64,000 nucleotides of DNA from Pedococcus bigeumensis (GTDB lineage: Bacteria; Actinomycetota; Actinomycetes; Actinomycetales; Dermatophilaceae). The notes beneath the pieces were generated by a model. The model was given only the letters and a program-made list of their open reading frames with translations. It was not told the origin of the DNA and ran no database searches. Positions 16,812 to 24,716 of the stretch are shown one piece after another. The stretch lies in contig NZ_RCZM01000003.1 of NCBI RefSeq assembly GCF_006438965.1, positions 558,001 through 622,000 of the forward strand, written 5' to 3'. The position numbers and the translations under genes were made by a program. Positions within the stretch are counted from its first letter, which is position 1. Each line of letters begins with the position of its first letter.

Positions 16812-19157
16812 TCAGGCGACGGGCTGGGGCTCAGGGTCGGGGGTCGGCTCGGGCTCGACGGCGTCGGGCTCGGCCGGCTGGCCGTCGTCGCGGCGCTTGA
16901 CCGCGGCGAGCAGCATCTGTGCGACGTCGACGACCTCGACGTCCTCACCCTTGCCTTCGGACTGCGCGGCGGTGAGGCCGTCGGACATCATGACGCGGCA
17001 GAACGGGCAGCCGATGGCGATCCGCTCTGCGCCCGTGTCGATGGCCTCCTCGGTGCGGTTGGTGTTGATCCGGGTGCCGAGCTTCTCCTCCATCCACATC
17101 CGGGCGCCGCCGGCGCCGCAGCAGAACGACTTCTCCTTGGTGCGCTCCATCTCGCGCAGCTCGACACCGGGCAGTGCGCCGATCAGCTCGCGCGGCGGGG
17201 CGTAGACACCGTTGTGCCGACCGAGGTAGCAAGGGTCGTGGTAGGTCACCGTCGCGGCAGTGGAGGCCACGTCCTTGTTCGACGACTTGCCGGGGACGTC
17301 GTCCGGGCGGGCGACGGGGACCAGCTTCTTCTCGCGGACCAGGCGGTTGAGCAGCTGGGTGTGGTGCACGACCTCGTACTTGCCGCCGAGCTGGGGATAC
17401 TCGTTCTTGATCGTGTTGAAGCAGTGCGCGCAGGTGACGACGATCTTGGTCGCGCCGACCTCGTTGAGCGTCTCGACGTTCTGCTGGGCGAGCATCTGGA
17501 AGAGGAACTCGTTGCCGGCCCGTCGCGCGGAGTCGCCGGTGCAGGACTCGCCGTCACCGAGGATCGCGAAGGTGACGCCGGCCTGGTCGAGCAGCTCGGC
17601 GACGGCGCGGGTGGTCTTCTTGGCGCGGTCCTCGTAGGCGCCGGCGCAGCCGACCCAGAACAGGTAGTCGACGTCGTCGGCGGACTCGACGTCCTGGCCG
17701 AGCATCTTGACCTCGAACGGCAGGTCCTTGGCCCAGTCGAGCCGGGCCCGGGCGGCCATGCCCCACGGGTTGCCCTTGTTCTCGAGGTTCTTGAACAGGC
17801 CGTTGAGCTCGTTTGGGAAGGCGCTCTCGATCAGCACCTGGTAGCGGCGCATGTCGACGATCGCGTCCACGTGCTCGATGTCGACGGGGCACTGCTCGAC
17901 GCAGGCACCACAGGTGGTGCAGGACCACAGCACGTCCTGGTCGATGACCGCGTCGGGTCCGTGCGGGTTGTAGGCCGCGAGGGGGTTCCTGATGTCGTAG
18001 CCGGTGTCGCCCACCAGCGGCACCTCGGCCAGCTTCGCCGCGTCCTCACCGAGGCCCTCGCGCTCGGACTCGGTGGCCAGCAGCCACGGCGCCTTGGCGT
18101 GGGCGTGGTCGCGCATCGCCATGACGAGCATCTTGGGGGACAGCGGCTTGTCGGTGTTCCAGGCCGGGCACTGGGACTGGCAGCGGCCGCACTCGGTGCA
18201 GGTGGTGAAGTCGAGCAGGCCCTTCCAGGTGAAGTCCTCGACCTTGCCGACGCCGAGCGCGGCGTCCTCGTCCATGTCCTCGATGTTCTCGAAGTCGACC
18301 GGCACGCCCTTGACCTGCATCGGCTGGAGCTCGCCGAGGGAGGTGCGGCCGTCCGCGTGCCGCTTGAGGAAGATGTTGAAGAACGCGAGGAACCGGTGCC
18401 ACGCGACGCCCATGGTGGGTGTGAGCGAGATGGTGATCATCCACGCGAACGAGATCAGGATCTTCACGGCCGCGACGACGACGATGACCTTCTCGAGGGT
18501 GCTCACCGAGGCTCCATCGAACGCGCCGCCGAGCCAGCCGGTCAGCGGGTAGTGCAGCGCGTTCGCGTGCCCCTCGGCGGTCGTGCCGGTGGTCCCGCCC
18601 TTGGCCTCCAGCGCGTACTCGAGGGCGCGCAGGGTGATGATGCAGATCGTCACGCCGAGGATGGTCAGCTCGACGTAGTAGGCCTGCCAGAACGTCGACC
18701 CGAAGAACCGCGAGCGACGGCCACCCTCGCCGGCCGCACTCCGCGGGTGGTTCTTCTGGCGGATCACCATCAGCGCGACGATGCCGACCATGCCGGTCCA
18801 GGCGAAGAACTCGGTGACCCACTCGTAGAGGAAGAAGTGGCCAATGATCGGCAGCGCGAAGTCCGCCTTCACCAGCTGACCGAACGCGTTGACCAGCGTG
18901 AAGAACAGCACGCCGAAGCTGATCATCGTGAACCAGTGCGCCACCGCCACGACCGGCAGCCGCGACATCCGGGTGTGCCCCAGGAACTCACGCAGCAGTG
19001 TCACCGTCCGGGTGCCCTTGTCGCCGGTGCGCGAGCCGTCCGGCTGGCCGAGGCGGAAGACGGACAGGAACTGCCGGATGACTCGTGCGAACAGGGCGAT
19101 CCCCACCAGGGCGACCACTCCACAGACGACGAGCGCGACGATCTCGAGCGCAGACAT
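16812..19157 (-). CDS. Membrane-bound Fe-S reductase (HdrD/GlpC-like heterodisulfide reductase-related)
   Basis: A 781-residue protein. The first 300 residues hold about six membrane helices resembling a NarI/HdrE-type heme-binding unit. Two 4Fe-4S ferredoxin motifs follow, CTECGRCQSQCP and CTTCGACVEQCP, and then two CCG domains (LFWVGCAGAYEDRA; CHCFN with FCCGAGGARMW and GCPFCRVM) of the heterodisulfide-reductase type. The last 40 residues are Pro/Glu-rich. It likely passes electrons between the quinone pool and a soluble acceptor; the physiological partner is unknown. The ATG is picked where the first membrane helix begins. It is divergent from cysK with about 270 nt between, in which I see no clear RNA element. 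Confidence 0.88.
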   Translation of the reverse strand: MSALEIVALVVCGVVALVGIALFARVIRQFLSVFRLGQPDGSRTGDKGTRTVTLLREFLGHTRMSRLPVVAVAHWFTMISFGVLFFTLVNAFGQLVKADFALPIIGHFFLYEWVTEFFAWTGMVGIVALMVIRQKNHPRSAAGEGGRRSRFFGSTFWQAYYVELTILGVTICIITLRALEYALEAKGGTTGTTAEGHANALHYPLTGWLGGAFDGASVSTLEKVIVVVAAVKILISFAWMITISLTPTMGVAWHRFLAFFNIFLKRHADGRTSLGELQPMQVKGVPVDFENIEDMDEDAALGVGKVEDFTWKGLLDFTTCTECGRCQSQCPAWNTDKPLSPKMLVMAMRDHAHAKAPWLLATESEREGLGEDAAKLAEVPLVGDTGYDIRNPLAAYNPHGPDAVIDQDVLWSCTTCGACVEQCPVDIEHVDAIVDMRRYQVLIESAFPNELNGLFKNLENKGNPWGMAARARLDWAKDLPFEVKMLGQDVESADDVDYLFWVGCAGAYEDRAKKTTRAVAELLDQAGVTFAILGDGESCTGDSARRAGNEFLFQMLAQQNVETLNEVGATKIVVTCAHCFNTIKNEYPQLGGKYEVVHHTQLLNRLVREKKLVPVARPDDVPGKSSNKDVASTAATVTYHDPCYLGRHNGVYAPPRELIGALPGVELREMERTKEKSFCCGAGGARMWMEEKLGTRINTNRTEEAIDTGAERIAIGCPFCRVMMSDGLTAAQSEGKGEDVEVVDVAQMLLAAVKRRDDGQPAEPDAVEPEPTPDPEPQPVA

Positions 19158-19431
19158 GGCCGTCACTCTACTGGCCGGTAAGCGCCCGCTCAGCCCTCTG
19201 TGACCCTTGCCGCACGACTGTTTCCCGAGGTGGCGGCCCTGCGGATCCCACCGCCCCAACGCGACTTCGGCACGCCTGAGGTGGGGCCCCGCAAGAAACC
19301 GAACGATGGGCGCGCGTTGCCAGAAGGCATAACAATCTGTTGGAATACACATAACGTCTGGTTCGCTGAACAGGACGAACGTCCACGTCCGCGGGCACGG
19401 CACGCCGCGGCATACAAGCAAGGAAGTCCGC

Positions 19432-20358
19432 ATGCCCATCTATGACGACGTCACCAAGCTCATCGGCAACACGCCCCTGGTGCGGATCAACCGGCTGATC
19501 GACAGCGACGCGACCGTCGTGGGCAAGCTCGAGTTCTACAACCCGGCCTCATCCGTGAAGGACCGCATTGGCGTCGCCATCATCGACGCGGCGGAGGCCT
19601 CGGGCGACCTCAAGCCCGGCGGCACCATCGTCGAGGCCACCTCGGGCAACACCGGCATCGCGCTCGCCATGGTGGGTGCTGCGCGCGGCTACAACGTCGT
19701 GCTGACGATGCCCGAGACGATGAGCAAGGAGCGCCGGGCGTTGCTGCGCGCGTACGGGGCCGAGCTGGTGCTCACCGAGGGCGCGCTGGGCATGAAAGGT
19801 GCGGTGGCCAAGTCCGAGGAGATCGCCGCCGAGCGTGGGGGCATCCTGGCCAAGCAGTTCGCCAACGAGGCCAACCCGGAGATCCACCGCAAGACCACGG
19901 CCGAGGAGATCTGGAAGGACACCGACGGCCAGGTCGACATCGTCGTGGCGGGTATCGGCACCGGCGGCACCATCACCGGGGTCGGGCAGGTCCTGAAGTC
20001 CCGCAAGCCCGGCGTGCAGATCATCGCCGTCGAGCCCGAGGAGTCGCCGATCCTCAACGGCGGCAAGCCCGGCCCGCACAAGATCCAAGGCATCGGCGCC
20101 AACTTCGTGCCCGAGATCCTCGACCGCGACGTCTATGACGAGGTCATCGACATCAACGCCGAGACCTCCGTGGAGTGGGCCCGTCGGGCCGCGAAGGAAG
20201 AGGGACTGCTGGTCGGGCTCTCGTCCGGCGCTGCGCTCGCCGCCGCCGACCAGGTCGCCCGACGTCCCGAGAACGCCGGCAAGACCATCGTCGTCATCAT
20301 CCCGTCCTTCGGTGAGCGCTACCTGTCGACGATCCTCTTCTCCGACCTCCTCGACTGA
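19432..20358 (+). CDS. cysK: Cysteine synthase (O-acetylserine sulfhydrylase)
   Basis: A 308-residue PLP enzyme that makes cysteine from O-acetylserine and sulfide. The PLP lysine lies in [11 protein letters not shown] (about residue 44), the substrate loop is TSGNTGIAL, and the phosphate-binding loop is GTGGTITG; the C-terminus ends in a typical SERYLST-like stretch ([10 protein letters not shown]). It forms an operon with cysE, the serine acetyltransferase just downstream, and the two proteins usually form the cysteine synthase complex. The upstream region holds an octamer copy 17 nt before the ATG. Confidence 0.95.
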   Translation: MPIYDDVTKLIGNTPLVRINRLIDSDATVVGKLEFYNPASSVKDRIGVAIIDAAEASGDLKPGGTIVEATSGNTGIALAMVGAARGYNVVLTMPETMSKERRALLRAYGAELVLTEGALGMKGAVAKSEEIAAERGGILAKQFANEANPEIHRKTTAEEIWKDTDGQVDIVVAGIGTGGTITGVGQVLKSRKPGVQIIAVEPEESPILNGGKPGPHKIQGIGANFVPEILDRDVYDEVIDINAETSVEWARRAAKEEGLLVGLSSGAALAAADQVARRPENAGKTIVVIIPSFGERYLSTILFSDLLD

Positions 20359-20360
20359 CC

Positions 20361-20400
20361 AGCCCGACAGCCCGACAGCCCGACAGCCCGACAGCCCGAC
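20361..20400 (+). repeat. Five tandem copies of AGCCCGAC
   Basis: An uninterrupted 8-bp unit, AGCCCGAC, is repeated five times directly after the cysK stop, then decays into CAACCGACC. It lies wholly in the cysK-cysE spacer. Such a tract is prone to slippage and would alter intergenic spacing without touching either protein. Confidence 0.95.
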
Positions 20401-20444
20401 CAACCGACCAAGGCCACACAACCCCTCTGCTGCAACGGAACCCG

Positions 20445-21044
20445 ATGACCCTCGCTCTCTACGCAAGGCGCGCGCGCAGTCGCATCGTCGACGACCTCGA
20501 CGCGGCGATCGCGCGCGACCCGGCCGCTACGTCACGGGTTGACGTCGCGCTGAATGCCGCTGGGCTGCATGCGATCTGGGCCTACCGGTTCGCGCACCGA
20601 CTGTGGCTGCGTGGTGGGTGGACCAAGCCGGTTGCGCGGGTCGTGATGACCATGACGCGTTCGCTGACGGGCGTCGAGATCCACCCTGGCGCGGTGATCG
20701 GGCGCCGGTTCTTCATCGACCACGGCATGGGTGTGGTCATCGGCGAGACCGCCGAGGTCGGTGACGACGTGATGCTCTACCACGGGGTCACCCTGGGTGG
20801 CCGTTCGATGGAGCGGGTCAAGCGACACCCCACCGTCGGATCACGCGTGACGATCGGGGCGGGAGCCCGGGTCCTCGGCCCGGTCTACATCGGTGACGAC
20901 GTCCAGATCGGCGCGAACTCCGTTGTCGTCAAAGACGTTCCGGCGGGCGCGATCGCCACCGGGATCCCCGCTGTTATCCGCTTCCCGCAGGGGCATGAAG
21001 ACCCCTACGAGGCGATGTTCAAGGACCCCGCCCTCTGGATCTGA
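20445..21044 (+). CDS. cysE: Serine O-acetyltransferase
   Basis: A 199-residue left-handed beta-helix enzyme that acetylates serine, the first committed step to cysteine. The N-terminal helical part is followed by hexapeptide repeats from [20 protein letters not shown] through [19 protein letters not shown]. The catalytic His-Asp pair is in FIDHGMG and the acceptor His in YHGVTLGG. The short C-terminal tail ends in Ile, as needed to dock in CysK. The 3' end overlaps the end of the convergent CHAT gene by 40 nt. Confidence 0.94.
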   Translation: MTLALYARRARSRIVDDLDAAIARDPAATSRVDVALNAAGLHAIWAYRFAHRLWLRGGWTKPVARVVMTMTRSLTGVEIHPGAVIGRRFFIDHGMGVVIGETAEVGDDVMLYHGVTLGGRSMERVKRHPTVGSRVTIGAGARVLGPVYIGDDVQIGANSVVVKDVPAGAIATGIPAVIRFPQGHEDPYEAMFKDPALWI

Positions 21045-23563
21045 CCCGGGTCGGGGCGCCAGTCGGTGCCATAGAGGCAGAACGCCCCCGCGGCGGGGTG
21101 CTCGGTCAACGTCGCAGCGAGGGCCTCCGAGGCGGAGCTGCCCCCGGCCAGGTGCTGGTGGTAGGCCACCATCGCGTCTGCAGCCGCAGCATCTGACACG
21201 GGAGCAACCGGCGCGACGACACTGCGCACCCCCAGGGCCATCAGCGCAGCGGTGAGTCCCAGGGGCTCATCGCCTGGACGGGGGTCGAGGCGGCCCACGT
21301 CGCAGGCCGACAGGACCACGTGCTGCGCTGCCGACTGCCGTGGCAGCTCGTGCGCGAAGACCGGGCCGTCGGCCATCAGCAGCGACGAGAACCACGGGCT
21401 CTGGCGCTCGTGGGTGCCATGGGCCGCCACGTGGACCACACCGTCGACGGCGAGCGCCTCGCGGACGGACTCCGCGGTCGCCGCCTCGTGGGCCGTCGCC
21501 AGCGCACCGACCTCGTCCCAGACCCTGGCCACGGCTGCTGCTTCCGCAGCGGCCCTGTGCAGCCTCGGTCCGGTGAGTGTGGTGACGCGAAGCTGCTCGG
21601 TGGGTGCAGGCTCGCCCGAGAGTAGCGGCCCGGACCACCGGGTCACCGATGGAGCAACGGTAACGGGACGCCCGGAGAGGCTGGGGAGCATTCCCCAGGG
21701 CGCGGCCATCAGGGTCCGCCCCGGGATCACGACGACCGGCCCGTCGGCCAGGTCCACGTCGGCAAACAGGCGCTGGTCGAGCGCGGCCACCGAGCCCGCG
21801 ACAGCCCGCCCGACCGCTGCCTCGAGAGCCGGGTTGGTGCCGGCGAAGGCGTGTGCGTGCAGGTCGCGTGTGAGCCGGTCCGCCAGAGCGGCGACCTCGA
21901 TGGCCGACCCGACGTGGTGCAACCGGGTTCCCCGAGGGGTGACGACGAGGACGTACTCCTCGCCGTCCTGGGCAACCCAGACGAGGGCCTGCTCACCGCG
22001 GGACCCCAGCAGCTCGCGTGCGGTCGAGTGTCCCACCGGTGCGATTGCCGCCCGGCCACCGTCCTGCTCGGCACGCGACCAGTCGAGGCGGCTGACCTCC
22101 CACTCGAGCTCGGTGGCGCGGGCGCGGTGCTGCGCTCCCTCGTCTCCGGCAGCGACGCTCTCTCGGCGAGCGTGGCGCAGCTCAGCCACCAGGGCTGCCG
22201 AGCGTTCGTCCTCCGGTGCGGACAGCGTCGGCAGGCGGTGCGACACCGCACGCCAGCGCTCTACGGCGTCGAAGACCTTGGTCGCCGATCCGCTCGCGAG
22301 GCCGTCGTTGACATCGAAGTCCGCGATCCGGCGCCCGTGCAGGGCCAGGGCCGCGCGGATCTCGAGGCTCTGGCTCGGCGCCTGGCGCTCGGTCAACCGA
22401 TGCAATGCCGACCGGACCGCCCGGCGAGACCGAGCGCTGTCGCCTTGCGCCGCAGCCACTTTCGCGACCAGAAGGCGGTCGTGCATGTCGGCGGAGAAAC
22501 CCTGTCGCACCCGCCCTCGGAGCCGTTGGACGGCATACCCGGCCTCGGTGAAGTGCCCACGCAGCAGCAGGGCCTCGACGTGCACGCGCACCGCGAGACG
22601 CTCGTCGGGTGTGACCGGCCGTTCGACGCCGAGCCACGGTGCGAGCGTTCGGTCGAGCCCGCGCGGGACGACCCCCTCGGTCACCGCAACCCAGGCGCGG
22701 AGCAGGGCAGCACTGCGCTGGCGCTCGCCCGCCCCCCGTGCACGAAAGGCCGCCACCGCCGCGTCGAGGTGGTCCCGCGCCGCCGAAAGGTCGTCGCGCA
22801 GCAGTGCGGTGGTGGCGAGGTCGAGCCGCAGGTCGGCTTCCTCGAGGCGGTGACCGTCGTGTCGCGCCTCGTCCAGGGCCCTGGTGAGGGTGACCCGGGC
22901 CTGGTCGAGCAGCCCGACCTCGAGCAGCACCAGCGCCAGGTCGTGCTGGGCCCTGACCCGTCCCACCTGCACATCCATCTCGTCGGCCTCGCGCATCAGG
23001 CGGATGGCTTCCGGCAGGTGGCCGGCGTAGTACTCGAGGCAGCCGAGGTTGTGCCGCACCTTGAACTGCTGGTTGACCAGTCCGTGCTCCGTGCTGATCT
23101 CCAGTGCGGTCATCAGGTCGGCGCGGGCGGGCCCGAGCTCCAGCAACGACAGGTGGGCTAGGCCGGCGTTGATGTGACCGGCCACCTGCTCGGCCGGGGT
23201 CAGCAGGTCCTGCGCATCGCCCACCCGGTCCAGGGCCGCCAGCGCCGCGCGCCAGTCCTGGCAGGAGACCTGGACGACCGCCTCCTGGATCCAGCTCAAG
23301 GCCCGCAACCGCGCGGAGTCGCTCTGGGCCCTGGAGTCGTCGAGCATCGTGAGCGCCTGGTCCAGGCCGTGCAGGGCCAGCGTCGGCCAGGCCAGGGTGA
23401 TCAGCAGGCGCGCACGGGTCGCGACCCGCTCCTCCTCGTCCAGACCCTCCGACAGCGCGAGGGCACGGCGCAGCGCGCGTTCGGCATCGCGGAACCTGCC
23501 GATCTCGTTGAGGCTCCGGGCCCGGGCCAGCAGCTCCGCGACCTGGTGATCCGCGACCTCGAT
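21005..23563 (-). CDS. TPR-CHAT caspase-like protease
   Basis: Up to 852 residues. The N-terminal two-thirds is a long array of TPR-like helix pairs ([40 protein letters not shown]). The C-terminal third is a CHAT domain with the catalytic His in [10 protein letters not shown] (about residue 715) and Cys in [12 protein letters not shown] (about residue 754), ending LYGTDW. CHAT proteases are clan CD cysteine peptidases related to caspases and separase; TPR-CHAT proteins act as switchable proteases. It is last in a four-gene coupled operon. Coding similarity extends 72 codons upstream of the first standard ATG (23347) with no ATG, GTG or TTG in frame; the upstream limit given uses an ATC 4 nt after a GGGGA ribosome site. 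The true start is therefore uncertain. Confidence 0.85.
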   Translation of the reverse strand: MEVADHQVAELLARARSLNEIGRFRDAERALRRALALSEGLDEEERVATRARLLITLAWPTLALHGLDQALTMLDDSRAQSDSARLRALSWIQEAVVQVSCQDWRAALAALDRVGDAQDLLTPAEQVAGHINAGLAHLSLLELGPARADLMTALEISTEHGLVNQQFKVRHNLGCLEYYAGHLPEAIRLMREADEMDVQVGRVRAQHDLALVLLEVGLLDQARVTLTRALDEARHDGHRLEEADLRLDLATTALLRDDLSAARDHLDAAVAAFRARGAGERQRSAALLRAWVAVTEGVVPRGLDRTLAPWLGVERPVTPDERLAVRVHVEALLLRGHFTEAGYAVQRLRGRVRQGFSADMHDRLLVAKVAAAQGDSARSRRAVRSALHRLTERQAPSQSLEIRAALALHGRRIADFDVNDGLASGSATKVFDAVERWRAVSHRLPTLSAPEDERSAALVAELRHARRESVAAGDEGAQHRARATELEWEVSRLDWSRAEQDGGRAAIAPVGHSTARELLGSRGEQALVWVAQDGEEYVLVVTPRGTRLHHVGSAIEVAALADRLTRDLHAHAFAGTNPALEAAVGRAVAGSVAALDQRLFADVDLADGPVVVIPGRTLMAAPWGMLPSLSGRPVTVAPSVTRWSGPLLSGEPAPTEQLRVTTLTGPRLHRAAAEAAAVARVWDEVGALATAHEAATAESVREALAVDGVVHVAAHGTHERQSPWFSSLLMADGPVFAHELPRQSAAQHVVLSACDVGRLDPRPGDEPLGLTAALMALGVRSVVAPVAPVSDAAAADAMVAYHQHLAGGSSASEALAATLTEHPAAGAFCLYGTDWRPDPGQIQRAGSLNIAS

Positions 23564-23571
23564 GGCGTCCC

Positions 23572-24126
23572 CTAGATCTCGATGGCAGGCGTGATGACCG
23601 GACGGCTCTGCGGGTCGTCGAGCCGTCGCATCACGAGGTGGATCATGCCGCGCTCGACGGACGAGAAGGTGAACCGACCCGCATCGTCGGTCGTCGTCTC
23701 CTGGGTCCGGGACCGCTCGCGCAGCTCGACGTGGGTGGAACCGGTCGAGACCCAGCCACTGAGCCGGGCGTTGCCGCCGTCCACGACCTCGATGGTGATC
23801 ATGGCGCTGAGCTGGTCGCTGGAGAACGTGATCGTGCCGGCGCGGTCGTACTGCGTCGAGCGGACACCGGCCAGCTCTGCCGTCGTCGTGGTGATCTCGG
23901 CGATCTCGGCCTCGAGTGCGGCCACGGACATCGCGAACTTCGCGCGCTCCGCAAGCCCGCTTGGCACGGGGTCACTCGCCTGCACGACGGTGCGGAGCGT
24001 GGCGAGCACGCGCAGGTCCTGCTCGTCGATCTCGCCCGCCGCTGCCGCTTCCCAGTCCGGCCCGTCCCAAGCCTGCCCCTTCCAGTCCTGGCCGTCCCAG
24101 CCCTGGTCCTCCCAGCTGCCGCTCAT
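23572..24126 (-). CDS. Trp-repeat / carboxypeptidase-regulatory-like protein, partner of the sigma factor
   Basis: A 184-residue soluble protein. Residues 5-26 are an unusual Trp-rich repeat (WEDQGWDGQDWKGQAWDGPD). A helical segment LRVLATLRTVVQASDPVPSG resembles the N-terminal part of small proteins that accompany ECF-like sigma factors, and the C-terminal half is a beta-rich, transthyretin-like fold with DDAGRFTFSSVERGMIHLV. There is no membrane helix. It overlaps the sigma gene by ATGA and precedes the CHAT gene. By position it may restrain the sigma factor, or be a substrate or adaptor of the proteases; this is inference. I do not know a described function. Confidence 0.75.
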   Translation of the reverse strand: MSGSWEDQGWDGQDWKGQAWDGPDWEAAAAGEIDEQDLRVLATLRTVVQASDPVPSGLAERAKFAMSVAALEAEIAEITTTTAELAGVRSTQYDRAGTITFSSDQLSAMITIEVVDGGNARLSGWVSTGSTHVELRERSRTQETTTDDAGRFTFSSVERGMIHLVMRRLDDPQSRPVITPAIEI

Positions 24127-24716
24127 GGCGTCGCCCACCCTGGGTCGCCGAGCAGGGCTGTTCGGAGCTTGGCCAGGCAGCGCCCGCGGGTGGGGCCGAT
24201 GCTGCCCACCGGCATACCCAGGGCGTCCGCGACCTGTGCGTAGTCGGGTCGCTCCGCGATGGCGATCACCCGCAGCAGCTGCTGGCAGCGCACGGGAAGG
24301 TCCTTGAAGTGGCGCCACAGCAGGCCCTGTTCGGCGCTGCGCACGACGGCCTCGGCCGGCTCGTCGCTGGTCGCGGCGACATCCGGCATCGCCTCACCCA
24401 TGTCGTCGCGGACGTCCTCGCGCCGCGACCGCTTGGACACCGCCCACGCCTCCCGGCGGGTGGTGGTGAGGAGCCACTTGAGCACCCCCTGGGGGTCGGT
24501 GATCCCCGACGCGCTCTGGACCAGGGCCAGCCAGGTGTTCTGCACGACGTCCTCGGCCTGCGGGCCGCTGAGCCCCTGGGCCCGCGCGGTGTGCCAGAGC
24601 AGCGCGGTGGTGCTGTCCACGAGCTCGGACATCGCCTCCGGTCGCCCGTCCCGGTAGTCGGCGAACGCGCTGGCTGCGAGCTCGGCAAGGCTGCGGGTGC
24701 CGCCCTCCGCGTGCAT
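24123..24716 (-). CDS. ECF-like sigma-70 family RNA polymerase sigma factor
   Basis: A 197-residue protein. Region 2 is seen in LLWHTARAQGLSGPQAEDVV and QNTWLALVQ, which bind core polymerase and the -10 element. Region 4 is seen in LPVRCQQLLRVIAIAERPDY followed by the helix-turn-helix AQVADALGMPVGSIGPTRGR. There is no region 3 or region 1.1, as expected for the ECF class. The ATG overlaps the stop of the subtilase gene, and its own stop overlaps the next start, so expression is tied to both neighbours. No transmembrane anti-sigma gene is present, so control probably comes from the module itself. Confidence 0.9.
   Translation of the reverse strand: MHAEGGTRSLAELAASAFADYRDGRPEAMSELVDSTTALLWHTARAQGLSGPQAEDVVQNTWLALVQSASGITDPQGVLKWLLTTTRREAWAVSKRSRREDVRDDMGEAMPDVAATSDEPAEAVVRSAEQGLLWRHFKDLPVRCQQLLRVIAIAERPDYAQVADALGMPVGSIGPTRGRCLAKLRTALLGDPGWATP

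Noticed and set aside
17214-19181. 655-residue plus-strand open frame antisense to the Fe-S reductase
   Set aside because: Val/Glu/Asp/Arg-rich composition without motifs, fully covered by a gene with clear Fe-S and membrane signatures; a shadow of high-G+C codon bias.
19158-19431. Riboswitch (SAM or T-box) upstream of cysK
   Set aside because: Checked for conserved core sequences of either class by eye and found none; only an AT-richer patch.
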